From assembly GCA_947498815.1 (NCBI GenBank), contig CANMLU010000004.1:358737-422736 (forward strand): a stretch of 64,000 nucleotides of DNA, read 5' to 3'. This stretch comes from an uncultured Aquimarina sp. Its GTDB lineage: Bacteria > Bacteroidota > Bacteroidia > Flavobacteriales > Flavobacteriaceae. A program made the translations under genes and the position numbers. Below are positions 8,801-17,456 of the stretch, piece by piece (position 1 is the stretch's first letter; the number at the start of each line of letters is the position of its first letter). The notes below the pieces were generated by a model. It did no database searches and was not told where the DNA came from. It saw nothing but the letters and a program-made list of their open reading frames with translations.

Positions 8801-10375
8801 ACACGTAACTCTACACCTTATGTAGGTTTAATTTCACCGCCACCACATCACGATATTTATTCCATTGAAGATTTATCGCAGTTGATTTATGACCTGAAAT
8901 CTGCCAATAGAAACGCAAGAATCAATGTGAAATTGGTTTCCGAAGTAGGAGTAGGAACTGTGGCAGCAGGTGTGGCAAAAGCGAAAGCAGATGTTATACT
9001 GATTTCTGGATTTGATGGAGGCACCGGAGCATCACCCTTAACTTCATTAAAGCATGCGGGATTACCTTGGGAACTTGGAATAGCCGAAGCACAACAAACA
9101 TTGGTTGGTAATAATTTACGTAGCCGAGTAGTTGTAGAGTGTGACGGGCAATTAAAAACGGGTCGAGATGTTGCCGTAGCCTGTTTATTAGGAGCAGAAG
9201 AGTTTGGGTTTGCTACAGCACCATTGGTAGCTTCAGGATGTATTATGATGCGTGTGTGCCATTTAAATACTTGTCCCGTAGGTATCGCAACTCAAAACCC
9301 AGAATTACGTAAAAAATTCAAAGGAAAACCAGAACATGTAGTAAATTATATGTATTTCGTAGCCCAAGAATTACGTGAGATCATGGCACAACTAGGATTT
9401 AGAACTGTAAATGAAATGGTTGGACAGGTAAATAAACTAGATCATAACAGAGCGATTGAACATTATAAGGTCGCAGGAATAGATCTTACACCAATACTTC
9501 ATCAGGTAGAAGCACCCGAAGGTGTCGAAGTTTATAATACCGAAACTCAAGATCATGGCTTGGGTAAATCTATTGATTTTGACATCATAGAACAAGCACA
9601 CCCTGCCATATTCCGTAAAGAAAAGATTACACTGGATTTTGATGTGTGTAATACCGATAGAGCCGTTGGAGCGATTTTGAGTAATGAGATTTCCAAAATA
9701 TACGGAGCTCAAGGATTGCCAGACAATACATTGAAATTGAACTTTACCGGAGCAGCAGGACAGAGTTTTGGAGCCTTTGCGACCAAAGGATTAACGATGA
9801 TAGTTAATGGTAATACAAATGATTATCTCGGAAAAGGACTATCAGGAGCAAAATTAATCATCAAAGTTCCGGAAGAAGCTACTATAGTTCCAGAAGAGAA
9901 TATTATTACCGGAAACGTAACCTTATATGGCGCAACTGCCGGCGAAGTTTATATCAATGGTAAAGCGGGAGAACGATTCTGTGTTCGTAACTCTGGAGCC
10001 AAGGCCGTAGTCGAAGGGATTGGAGATCACGGTTGTGAATATATGACTGGAGGAGTAGCTGTTATACTTGGCGAAGTAGGTAGAAACTTTGGAGCAGGAA
10101 TGTCTGGTGGTATCGCTTACATTTATGATGACAAAAAGACATTTGAAGCGCATTGTAATAAAGAGGCACTTAATCTAGATCCTGTTGAAGAACAAAAAGA
10201 TGTGGAAGAATTGAAAACCCTGATCGAGAACCATTATAATGCAACCTTAAGTCCATTGGCACAAAGAATCCTTGAAAATTGGGAAAAAGAATTACCAAAA
10301 TTCATCAAAATCTTCCCAGAGGAATACAAACAAGCATTGAAACGATTAGAAGAAGAAAAATTAGCACAAGCATAA
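5876..10375 (+). CDS. gltB: Glutamate synthase large subunit
   Basis: Large subunit of NADPH-dependent glutamate synthase (1499 residues, normal length), which makes two glutamates from glutamine and 2-oxoglutarate. Domains in order: the glutamine amidotransferase, with catalytic Cys16 in DACGAGF exposed after a 15-residue propeptide is removed; a central domain; the FMN-binding barrel with SGFDGGTGASP; and a glycine-rich beta-helix C terminus. The 3Fe-4S cluster cysteines are Cys1122, Cys1128 and Cys1133 (CIMMRVCHLNTC). The start is fixed by the required position of Cys16. gltD follows after 12 bases, giving a gltBD operon divergent from glnK-amt. Together the two operons cover ammonium uptake and assimilation. 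Confidence 0.98.
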   Translation: MKKQGLYLPEFEHDACGAGFICSLEGKKSNDIIHKALEILEKLEHRGAVSADGKTGDGAGILIDIPHDFFIEHCDFELPEAGAYAVSNVFLPKKENQRQFCIDTFEKNIADQGLVLLGWRDVPVDHIHIGEIAATTEPFIKQLFIGKENEDQTYFDFNLKLFTARKITEHTIYGSKLSESKFFYLPSLSTKTLIFKGLLMPEDIKLYYTDLMDPKVVTRLALVHQRFSTNTFPTWDLAQPFRYMCHNGEINTLRGNVTRMRSREELLKSDWFGEDIKKVLPVILKGKSDSASMDMVVELLLMTGRSLPEVMMMMVPEAWEKNPEMSEAKKAFYEYNSCAMEPWDGPASIPFTDGNYIGAVLDRNGLRPSRYTVTKDGYVIMSSETGVVDIEPSNIKLHGRLEPGKMFLVNMEEGRIINDEEIKEKIASKHPYREWLDKNLAHLKDIPYNDCPLFLGEESVAKRKEVFGYTQEDIDVIIAPMGQLGKEPIGSMGSDTPIAVLSERPQLIYNYFKQLFAQVTNPPLDGIREELITDISLTLGADHNIFDINEKHCNKLKIQNPVISKEDLDKIKTFTDKGFKVTSVPMLYNINRGLNGLEDALEVVLKNVSQAIDEGTNVVILSDRNISKHRAPIPALLACSYVNSGLQKLGKRSRVSIIIESAEPREVHHFALLFGYGASAINPYMVNEIIAEEIEENNISGVAFDDAIKNYNKAVGKGVLKVMNKIGISTLNSYRSSQLFECIGINTKVVNQYFPNTATRIEGIGLYEIEKEIAKRHKKAYLEQEVAADLDLEFGGQYKWRRNGEKHQFNPLSVAKLQKSVRDNDSTTYKEYAELINEQSKALMTIRGLLEFSNYDPIPIDEVEPWTEIVKRFKTGAMSYGSISKEAHENLAVAMNRIGGKSNSGEGGENPLRFYKDVNGDWKNSAIKQVASGRFGVSSNYLTNASEIQIKMAQGAKPGEGGQLPGPKVNPEIAKTRNSTPYVGLISPPPHHDIYSIEDLSQLIYDLKSANRNARINVKLVSEVGVGTVAAGVAKAKADVILISGFDGGTGASPLTSLKHAGLPWELGIAEAQQTLVGNNLRSRVVVECDGQLKTGRDVAVACLLGAEEFGFATAPLVASGCIMMRVCHLNTCPVGIATQNPELRKKFKGKPEHVVNYMYFVAQELREIMAQLGFRTVNEMVGQVNKLDHNRAIEHYKVAGIDLTPILHQVEAPEGVEVYNTETQDHGLGKSIDFDIIEQAHPAIFRKEKITLDFDVCNTDRAVGAILSNEISKIYGAQGLPDNTLKLNFTGAAGQSFGAFATKGLTMIVNGNTNDYLGKGLSGAKLIIKVPEEATIVPEENIITGNVTLYGATAGEVYINGKAGERFCVRNSGAKAVVEGIGDHGCEYMTGGVAVILGEVGRNFGAGMSGGIAYIYDDKKTFEAHCNKEALNLDPVEEQKDVEELKTLIENHYNATLSPLAQRILENWEKELPKFIKIFPEEYKQALKRLEEEKLAQA

Positions 10376-10387
10376 AACGATACTAAC

Positions 10388-11851
10388 ATGGGAAAGACAA
10401 CTGGATTTTTAGAATTTGAAAGAGAGATCGAACAGTACCAGCCTGTTAAAGATCGTATAAAAGATTATAAAGAGTTTACTGTGGCAATGCCAGAGAAGAA
10501 ACTTAAGGATCAAGGAGCACGATGTATGGATTGTGGTATTCCATTTTGTCATAGTGGATGTCCACTTGGTAATTTGATCCCCGATTTCAACGATGCTGTG
10601 TATCGCGGTAAATGGGAAAAAGCAGCTAACCTTTTACACTCAACCAATAATTTTCCTGAGTTCACTGGTCGATTATGTCCTGCACCATGCGAGGAAGCAT
10701 GTGTATTAGGAATCAATGAAGACCCTGTAACAATAGAAAACATTGAAAAGAATATTGTTGAAGAAGCTTTTAAGAATGGATGGGTAAAAGCAAACCCACC
10801 AAAAGACAGAACCGGCAAAACTGTAGCCGTAATAGGATCCGGTCCGGCGGGATTAGCAACCGCGCAGCAATTAAACCGTGCAGGGCATTTGGTGACAGTT
10901 TTTGAGAGAGATGAAAAAGTAGGAGGACTGTTACGTTATGGTATTCCTGATTTTAAAATGGAAAAGCATGTGATTGATCGTCGTGTTGCTGTTTTAGAGG
11001 AAGAAGGTATCGTGTTTAAAACTAATACAGCGATAGGAAAAGATATTAAAGCGGATCAATTAAAGGAAGAATTTGATGCTGTAGTTTTATGTACCGGAGC
11101 AACAGTACGTCGTAATTTACCTGTAAAAGGAGCTGATTTAAAAGGTGTAGTTCAAGCCATGGATTTCTTACCACAAAATAATAGGAGAGTAGATGGAATT
11201 AAAGACCTGGGTGAAGAGATTCTAGCTACCGATAAAGATGTCGTTGTGATTGGTGGTGGTGATACAGGGTCCGATTGTATCGGTACTTCGGTTCGGCATG
11301 GAGCAACATCCGTGACCAATTTTGAGATTATGGGTAAAGCAACTACGGCACGTCCAGCAAACCAACCATGGCCATTTTGGCCGATGCGTCTACGCACAAG
11401 TTCTTCGCATCAGGAAGGGGTGGAACGTAACTGGAGTATCTCTACCAAAGAATTCTTAGGAGATGAAAGTGGTAAGCTAAGAGGTTTGATTACCTCTGAA
11501 GTAGAATGGGTAAAAGAAAATGGTCGTTTTACATTAAAAGAAGTTCCTAATACAGAGAAAGAGTGGAAATGTGAACTTGCATTATTGGCTTTAGGATTTA
11601 CAGGATCAGAACCTACTATTGCAGAGCAATTAGGAATTGATATGGATGCCAGAACCAATATCAAGGCAACCGAAGATAATTATGAAACCAATGTAAAAGG
11701 TGTTTTTGCGGCCGGAGATACACGTAGAGGGCAATCTTTGATTGTTTGGGCTATCGCCGAAGGTAGACAAGCGGCTCATCATGTGGACGTATACTTAATG
11801 GGAAGCTCTAATCTCCCACTTAAAGGTGAGGGAGATTTACCGAGGATATAA
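10388..11851 (+). CDS. gltD: Glutamate synthase small subunit
   Basis: Small subunit (487 residues) that passes electrons from NADPH through FAD to the iron-sulphur centres of GltB. N-terminal cysteines for two 4Fe-4S clusters are visible: Cys46, Cys49, Cys54 and Cys58 in CMDCGIPFCHSGCP, then LCPAPCEEAC. The FAD-binding GSGPAGLATAQQL and the NADPH-binding GGGDTGSDCIGTS follow, and the C terminus has GVFAAGDTRRGQSLIVWAIAEGR. Length and motif order are standard. It is cotranscribed with gltB and ends at a strong hairpin terminator. Confidence 0.98.
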   Translation: MGKTTGFLEFEREIEQYQPVKDRIKDYKEFTVAMPEKKLKDQGARCMDCGIPFCHSGCPLGNLIPDFNDAVYRGKWEKAANLLHSTNNFPEFTGRLCPAPCEEACVLGINEDPVTIENIEKNIVEEAFKNGWVKANPPKDRTGKTVAVIGSGPAGLATAQQLNRAGHLVTVFERDEKVGGLLRYGIPDFKMEKHVIDRRVAVLEEEGIVFKTNTAIGKDIKADQLKEEFDAVVLCTGATVRRNLPVKGADLKGVVQAMDFLPQNNRRVDGIKDLGEEILATDKDVVVIGGGDTGSDCIGTSVRHGATSVTNFEIMGKATTARPANQPWPFWPMRLRTSSSHQEGVERNWSISTKEFLGDESGKLRGLITSEVEWVKENGRFTLKEVPNTEKEWKCELALLALGFTGSEPTIAEQLGIDMDARTNIKATEDNYETNVKGVFAAGDTRRGQSLIVWAIAEGRQAAHHVDVYLMGSSNLPLKGEGDLPRI

Positions 11852-11875
11852 TTTGTATTCAATATTAGTGTTAAG

Positions 11876-11912
11876 AAAAGGCTGCTAAAATGGGAATTAG
11901 CAGCCTTTTTTA
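11876..11912 (+). terminator. Terminator of gltBD
   Basis: The stem AAAAGGCTGCTAA / TTAGCAGCCTTTT is followed by T bases. The same stem core reappears in the terminator at 13407-13436. Confidence 0.9.
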
Positions 11913-12070
11913 TTTTCTAAAATAAAGAACGTATAACAGGAATTATTATTCTAAGGTTTTTAACATGTAGAATATTCTTTTTAACACACTGATATTTTTG
12001 GTTAAGTATTATTTAGAATTAAACTAAACATTGTTTAAATTGTAAACTATATTAACCAAACGTACACAAA

Positions 12071-13363
12071 ATGTCTTATACACTTGCTCAACAATTAGAG
12101 CCACTAGCGGTTAGTTTTGATGTGTTGCATAAGAAATATCGCCCGATGCTTTCATTAGTAAATGAATTGATTGGAGTGATACCTAATTGCGATCCAATTC
12201 TAGAAATATGGCCTACAGGATTTCGCACGTATAATCTTTTGGTTCCTAATTTATTAGATTTACCCAGTTCTTTATGGAAAGGAGATGCTTTAAAACAAGT
12301 AATGGGACTAGCAATGTATACTTCAAGTAGAGTTGCCGAATGTCCATATTGCTCTGCTCATACCTGTTCCTTTGCTCTACGCAGAGGACTGGATCCTGAA
12401 GTGATCTCTGGCGAAAGTGAACGTACAGCTATTGAAGAAGCTGTGGTAGCAATGGCAGAAGGAATGTCAAAGATTCCATCACAGGTAACCCAGGAACAAT
12501 ATACTACCCTGGCTTCCTATATTTCGGAGATAGAAGTAGAAAAAATTGCATTATCCGTGGGTTTAATGGGGTTTCTTAATAAATTTATGGATGCACTTGG
12601 GATCGAACTTGAGACCGAATCCATACAAGATGTTGGAAAATTGCTCTCATCAACGGGATGGGTTCCTGGAAAGCATGTTAAGGATGATATTAATTTTTCT
12701 GAGATATTATCAAAACCAATTAAAAAAGATAGTTTTTGGACCTACCTTAATATTCTGAAACATGTGCCAAGAGCTATTCTAATGGAAAAACGTTGGACCA
12801 AAGGAGTACCCGATAATTATACAAAGGCAAAAGATTATCTTGAAAAATATACTGGATACGCGTTTCCAATACTAGAAAACATAAAAAGCAAGAGGGTCGT
12901 AAAAACATTGACTGCCGTTTTGAAGGATAACCTGAATCCAGTAACATGTCATCTGGGACCAAGAGTTAAACATATGACAAGCCTGGTTTATTATACTGCG
13001 ATTAATAATGAAGAACTTATAAAAGAAGCGGAATCGATTCTTGCAAAATTAGTTCCCGAAATTGATACTGTCACACTTGAAAAAATAAAAACGGTAGGAG
13101 AAGGTTCAACACCTACCGACATATCCTCATGCAAAAGTGTACTTTCTGATTTAATAACGAATACATGTCTCACTCAAGAAGAGGCGGTAGCTATTATATT
13201 TGCCCGGGCCATATCCAATAGCCCAGCAGAGATTAATAAAACTATTTTGGTAGCGATTACTCCTAATTTACAACCCGAAAGTACAATTGAGTTGGGGGTT
13301 TGGATATCGATACTGCAACTGTTGCATAGATTGAATAGTTTTTATGAAGTAGCTAGAAATTAA
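12071..13363 (+). CDS. AhpD-like (carboxymuconolactone decarboxylase family) protein
   Basis: A 430-residue protein with one clear motif, AECPYCSAHTCSFALRRGLDPE, at residues about 89-110. Glu90, Cys91, Cys94 and His97 match the redox-active E..CxxC..H site of AhpD, which supports alkyl hydroperoxide reduction. AhpD itself is about 175 residues, so this protein is unusually long. The C-terminal half is also helical and may be a second, degenerate copy of the fold, although no second CxxC is seen. No signal peptide is apparent. The gene stands alone between gltD and the BlaR1-like gene. A peroxidase-linked role is inferred from the motif only. Confidence 0.75.
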   Translation: MSYTLAQQLEPLAVSFDVLHKKYRPMLSLVNELIGVIPNCDPILEIWPTGFRTYNLLVPNLLDLPSSLWKGDALKQVMGLAMYTSSRVAECPYCSAHTCSFALRRGLDPEVISGESERTAIEEAVVAMAEGMSKIPSQVTQEQYTTLASYISEIEVEKIALSVGLMGFLNKFMDALGIELETESIQDVGKLLSSTGWVPGKHVKDDINFSEILSKPIKKDSFWTYLNILKHVPRAILMEKRWTKGVPDNYTKAKDYLEKYTGYAFPILENIKSKRVVKTLTAVLKDNLNPVTCHLGPRVKHMTSLVYYTAINNEELIKEAESILAKLVPEIDTVTLEKIKTVGEGSTPTDISSCKSVLSDLITNTCLTQEEAVAIIFARAISNSPAEINKTILVAITPNLQPESTIELGVWISILQLLHRLNSFYEVARN

Positions 13364-13406
13364 TAAGATGTAATACTACAATATCGATTACGGATCATTA
13401 AAAATA

Positions 13407-13436
13407 AAGGCTGCTAATCCATGGATTAGCAGCCTT
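13407..13436. terminator. Bidirectional terminator (perfect 30-bp palindrome)
   Basis: A perfect palindrome with half-site AAGGCTGCTAATCCA lies between the convergent AhpD-like and BlaR1-like genes. Its outer arms are identical to the gltD terminator stem. T-rich sequence follows on the plus strand. Confidence 0.85.
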
Positions 13437-13464
13437 ACTGTTTTTTGATTGATGATTGAATACC

Positions 13465-16155
13465 TTAAAAATGTATTTTAATTCGAATAACTTGTTCCAA
13501 AGATATATTCTTATCCTGTTCCTTTAATTCCTTTGCGTATTCTGGTGTTACGTTATGAATTTTTAAGCTTTGAGCCTGGCTAGCCGTAATGTTTTTGAAT
13601 CCAATATCTTCAAAAGACTTCACGAACTCTGGTGTGACATTGTGGATCTTAAAGGATATGATATCATCTAGCGGAAGATCTCCAAACTTTGTTTTCTTGA
13701 AATTTTTTAGATATTCTGGTGATACATTATGTATTTTTAAAGACATCAAATCACTAATAGAAATATTGGAATATCCCATTTTCTTGTATTCCGAAATAAA
13801 AGCAGGAGATACATTGTGAATTTTTAATGACATCCCTTGTTCTAATGAAATGTTATCATATCCAATTTTTTTATAGGAAGCCATAAACTCTGGAGTGACA
13901 TTATGAATCTTTAGGCCAATAGCCTTGTCTAATGGAATGTTTTTATATCCGGCTGCATTGTATTTTTTTATGAATTCTGGTGTTACATTATGGATTTTTA
14001 ACGAAATCATATCATCTACAGAAATAGTATCATACCCCAATGCTTTGAAGTCTTTCATGAAATCATTAGGATCTTGCTGTTCTTGTTGTTGATTGTATCC
14101 GGCACCAGGATTGTTGGTAGAACTGGATAATCTGTTTTGATCCTTTGTCTTATTCGATGAAGATGAATATTTCTTAGAAATTTTTACCTGACCAGGAGTA
14201 ACATCATGAATCTTTAGTTTTATAGCTTCATTTAATGAAATATTCGATTGCCCTGCTTTTTTATATGCTTTGATAAGCTCGGGAGTGACATCATGAATTT
14301 TAAGCTTCTTGGCTTCTTGTAACGAAATATTCGGATATCCTGCTTTTTTAAAACTGTTGATATATGCCGGAGTAACATTATGAATTTTAAGATTTTTCGC
14401 TTCACTCACAGTAATGTTAGTGTATCCTTTTTGTTTGAAAGAATCTATAAAGTCGGGTGTTACATTATGAATTTTTAATTTCATGTACTCATCAAGCGAT
14501 AAGCCTTTATACCCATTGGTGCTATAGGATTTAATAAACTCAGGTGTAAGGCTATGTATTTTAGCTTTGGTAATCTTCTTTAATGATGTTTTTTGATTAT
14601 TTACTTTATTGATAAATGAGATATAATCGACATCCACATCAAAAAGATTTAGTTTACTAATCTCTTTCATAGTATAGTTTTTGTAGCCTAATCTCGGAAG
14701 CTCTTTTCGGTACATCTTTAATTTATCAAGAGGTAACGCTTTGTGAATAATATCTTTAAAATCCTCCTGATTAATAACAAGATTTTCTTTTTTGAGATAA
14801 GCAAGATAATTGGTGTCAAAACCGGTAAGAAAACAATGTACCAAATCATTTTGATTGATTTCTAACCCATACTCCTTTAATGCGCTAATAAAACTAGTAT
14901 TTGGAATAAAAGTATATCTTCCATCACCAATACGCCCATTAAATTCACCAATTAAAGTCATAGTGCCGGCATCTTGGGTGATTTTTAATTCTTGTTTATT
15001 TCCTTTTGGAAAATTAGCAAAAAATGAAGGGTCATAGCACCTGGTTGTAGACCAGTAGTTTCTTTTCAAAGGCTCTGCACTACGATACATAATGCATAGT
15101 TTTCCTCCGCCAACTTCGGCATCCCATACCCCTTTGGTAAAGTCGCCTTTGGTTTCGGATGCAATATCAGATTTTTCAGAATCAATGTTCAAATTTGTTG
15201 ATATCGCTTCAGAAGTTGATAATGCTTCATTCGGTTGTACCGGATTGAAAGAAAATACAGTAAGCGCCAGTACGGGAATAATGATTAGGTATTTCCATCC
15301 TGATTTTGCTGTTGATTTTTTAGAATTCATCATAAGTATTCGTTTTTTGAGAAATGATTGATTATAACTTGTTGCCAAGCCAGTAGGCATATTGGGAGTT
15401 GAGACTTTTAATAGATTCATTTGATAAAGCTCTTTATCTTCACCAATAGTAAGCATGCTATTATCGGTTAGATATTCAAGGTTATTATCTATAGCTTTTC
15501 GATACAACCATGCAAAAGGATTGAACCACTGTAACATCACTAATAGTTCTACAAATAACATATCTATAGTATGTCTACCTTTGATATGCATTTGCTCGTG
15601 TTTTAAGATTTGTAAATACGTTTCCGGATTATATTGACTGGGATTCATGAATATTCGATTCCAAAATGAGTAGGGTGCATGGTTTTTATTGGTTTCGATA
15701 ATTTTGTAGTTATCAACCTCGATTGTTGGGTTTTTTAGAATTCGGTATAGCAAAACTCCAAGCTGTATTAAAAAATGAACTCCAAAGACTAATATCCCTA
15801 GTACATAAACGATAAGGAGTATTGATTTCCAATCTAAATGAGCACCAACAGTATTGGAAACTATTGAAGAGGGATTATTATCTGATATTTCTGTTGTAGT
15901 ATCGACATTTTGAGGTGCTTCAATTTCAACAGAGATTAAATTATTTGGAGGTAGTGGTGTTGTCGTTTCTTCAATGGAGGTGTTTTTAAAAGATAGATTT
16001 TCTGGTACAGTAATAAAGGGTAACAAAAAAGAAAGAATAACCAATGATAATAGTACCCATCTATTTAAATGATAGAATGTCTCTTTGGAAAGAAAAAACC
16101 TGTAAATAATATAAGACAATGCTATTAATGCCGAGCTATGAATGATATAATCCAT
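13465..16155 (-). CDS. BlaR1-like M56 metallopeptidase with long C-terminal repeat region
   Basis: Membrane sensor protease of the BlaR1/MecR1 type, 896 residues. Transmembrane segments lie near residues 8-22, 33-50 and 111-138, with another near residue 290. The zinc protease motif HEQMH is at 186-190, followed by NPFAWLYRKAI and NLEYLTDN, as in family M56. No penicillin-binding sensor domain is present. After a periplasmic domain come eleven copies of a 29-residue repeat carrying KIHNVTPEF or a close variant, with a low-complexity Ser/Gln/Asn linker after the fifth. The gene overlaps the upstream BlaI-like repressor gene by one base. The likely role is to cleave that repressor after a cell-surface signal; the signal is unknown. 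Confidence 0.9.
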   Translation of the reverse strand: MDYIIHSSALIALSYIIYRFFLSKETFYHLNRWVLLSLVILSFLLPFITVPENLSFKNTSIEETTTPLPPNNLISVEIEAPQNVDTTTEISDNNPSSIVSNTVGAHLDWKSILLIVYVLGILVFGVHFLIQLGVLLYRILKNPTIEVDNYKIIETNKNHAPYSFWNRIFMNPSQYNPETYLQILKHEQMHIKGRHTIDMLFVELLVMLQWFNPFAWLYRKAIDNNLEYLTDNSMLTIGEDKELYQMNLLKVSTPNMPTGLATSYNQSFLKKRILMMNSKKSTAKSGWKYLIIIPVLALTVFSFNPVQPNEALSTSEAISTNLNIDSEKSDIASETKGDFTKGVWDAEVGGGKLCIMYRSAEPLKRNYWSTTRCYDPSFFANFPKGNKQELKITQDAGTMTLIGEFNGRIGDGRYTFIPNTSFISALKEYGLEINQNDLVHCFLTGFDTNYLAYLKKENLVINQEDFKDIIHKALPLDKLKMYRKELPRLGYKNYTMKEISKLNLFDVDVDYISFINKVNNQKTSLKKITKAKIHSLTPEFIKSYSTNGYKGLSLDEYMKLKIHNVTPDFIDSFKQKGYTNITVSEAKNLKIHNVTPAYINSFKKAGYPNISLQEAKKLKIHDVTPELIKAYKKAGQSNISLNEAIKLKIHDVTPGQVKISKKYSSSSNKTKDQNRLSSSTNNPGAGYNQQQEQQDPNDFMKDFKALGYDTISVDDMISLKIHNVTPEFIKKYNAAGYKNIPLDKAIGLKIHNVTPEFMASYKKIGYDNISLEQGMSLKIHNVSPAFISEYKKMGYSNISISDLMSLKIHNVSPEYLKNFKKTKFGDLPLDDIISFKIHNVTPEFVKSFEDIGFKNITASQAQSLKIHNVTPEYAKELKEQDKNISLEQVIRIKIHF

Positions 16156-16514
16156 TATTTCTTGTTTTTGATCAGTTGAATGATTTCTTCTAATTCTTCA
16201 GTATTAATCTTTTCCTCTTTTGCGAAAAATTTTACCAAAGCCAAAGGTGAGTTATCAAAATAGTTATTTATCACATCTCCCAACACTTCTTTTTGGTATT
16301 CATCTTTCGAGACTAATGGATAATATTGAAAACTGTTTCCGTAAGCTACATGGCTTATAAACCCTTTTTCTTCCAAAATTTTAACAATAGTGGCGGTAGT
16401 ATTATAATGAGGTTTGGGATCGGATAGCTCTTCTATAATTTCTTTAATAAAAGCTTTTTCCAATTTCCACAAACTCTGCATGATTTGCTCTTCTCTTTTG
16501 GCTAATTTCTGCAT
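16155..16514 (-). CDS. BlaI/MecI/CopY family transcriptional repressor
   Basis: A 119-residue winged-helix repressor: MQKLAKREEQIMQSLWKLEKAFIKEI is followed by YNTTATIVKILEEKGFISH, the recognition helix and wing typical of BlaI (written here as two separate stretches). The C-terminal helices would form the dimer and include the region normally cut by the partner protease. Its stop overlaps the start of the M56 gene as TAATG, so the two are translationally coupled. Three operator-like palindromes upstream overlap its own promoter, indicating autorepression. The lack of a nearby beta-lactamase or copper gene leaves the regulon open. Confidence 0.92.
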   Translation of the reverse strand: MQKLAKREEQIMQSLWKLEKAFIKEIIEELSDPKPHYNTTATIVKILEEKGFISHVAYGNSFQYYPLVSKDEYQKEVLGDVINNYFDNSPLALVKFFAKEEKINTEELEEIIQLIKNKK

Positions 16515-16532
16515 AACATCTATTTTATGTTA

Positions 16533-16596
16533 CAAACCTACTACTAATCGATTAGTTTTGCAACTAATTAATTAGTAGTTTAACTAATTGATTAGT
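16533..16596 (-). promoter_or_regulatory. BlaI-type promoter with three operators spaced 20 bp apart
   Basis: Minus-strand promoter: TTG at 16563-16561, 20 bases, then TAGGTTTG at 16540-16533. Three near-identical palindromes of form ACTAATnnATTAGT lie at 16543-16556, 16563-16576 and 16583-16596, exactly 20 bp apart. The first fills the space between the two promoter boxes and the second overlaps the TTG. Binding would directly block RNA polymerase. The first two are perfect palindromes and the third is imperfect at its centre. Confidence 0.88.
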
Positions 16597-16665
16597 AAAT
16601 AAGCGTTGTAAAGCCTTTTTTTTTATAGGATTCGAACAGTATTGTTAAAGTTTTTATAATGTGTT

Positions 16666-17379
16666 CTAAAAAGAAGTTCCTATTGACAATAAGAAGACAA
16701 ACGGATTAAGATCTACTTCAATTTCTCTTTCAATAGAAGCAATAGGGATTCCTAAGATTCGTGTATCTGTAGTTGTGGTTGCTGTAGTTGATACATTGAC
16801 ATATCCTGCCATAAAAGAAGCATAATATCGACCATTAATCTTATAGTTAAGCCCAGCAAACCCTCCTATATCTGTTGAAGAAGATAAGTCTATTTCTGTT
16901 TCGCCAAATAAAGTGCTTTCGAGCTCGGGACTCGCTTTGGCATTATAAAAGATCGTGTGATTTATAGCGAGACCGACATATGGTCTTAAAGCAGTAGCAT
17001 GATCTGTAAAATAATAATTGAGCAGTAGTGTGGGAGGTAATACGTTTACGGTACCCACAGATTCGACAAAGGATGCTTCTCCAGCTCCTTTGATTTTAAG
17101 TTTTAAAGGTAGTCCAAATAATATTTCAATACCAAGATGATCTCCAAAAAAACGTGTGTATGATCCCACAACACCTCCAGGGTTATTTATATCAACTCTA
17201 TACCCTTGGGGCGTTAAAGGCCCTTCGAGATTTGTGGAAGAAGTGTTGTTTATCAATTTACCACCCCCTAGTTTTATCAAGTTTTTATGATGTTCTATTT
17301 GTGGAGCTTCTTGAGCGAAAACTATAGCTGCAGTCATCATAATGAATGAGAATAGTATCCTATAAAGGATTGGAATCAT
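16666..17379 (-). CDS. OmpW family outer membrane protein
   Basis: A 237-residue outer membrane beta-barrel. A signal peptide ends near residue 22 (VFAQ). The pattern after it fits OmpW: GVVGSYTRFFGDHLGIEILFG near the second strand, PPTLLLNYYF, LRPYVGLAINHTIF, and a C-terminal strand ending in Phe (SIGTSF). OmpW proteins form small eight-stranded barrels for hydrophobic solutes. It is divergent neither from nor clearly cotranscribed with its neighbours: the dehydratase lies 77 bases upstream on the same strand. The role in this organism is unknown. Confidence 0.85.
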   Translation of the reverse strand: MIPILYRILFSFIMMTAAIVFAQEAPQIEHHKNLIKLGGGKLINNTSSTNLEGPLTPQGYRVDINNPGGVVGSYTRFFGDHLGIEILFGLPLKLKIKGAGEASFVESVGTVNVLPPTLLLNYYFTDHATALRPYVGLAINHTIFYNAKASPELESTLFGETEIDLSSSTDIGGFAGLNYKINGRYYASFMAGYVNVSTTATTTTDTRILGIPIASIEREIEVDLNPFVFLLSIGTSF

Positions 17380-17456
17380 TGCATGTTGAGTTTGTAATAA
17401 AAGCTAAACTTAGAGTATAAACTTTATATTTGCAAAAAAAATCGAACTAAATTATA

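Noticed and set aside
17420-17440. TATATTTG on the plus strand near 17427
   Set aside because: Matches the -7 consensus but faces into the 3' end of a minus-strand gene with no plus-strand gene downstream; AT-rich DNA gives such matches by chance.
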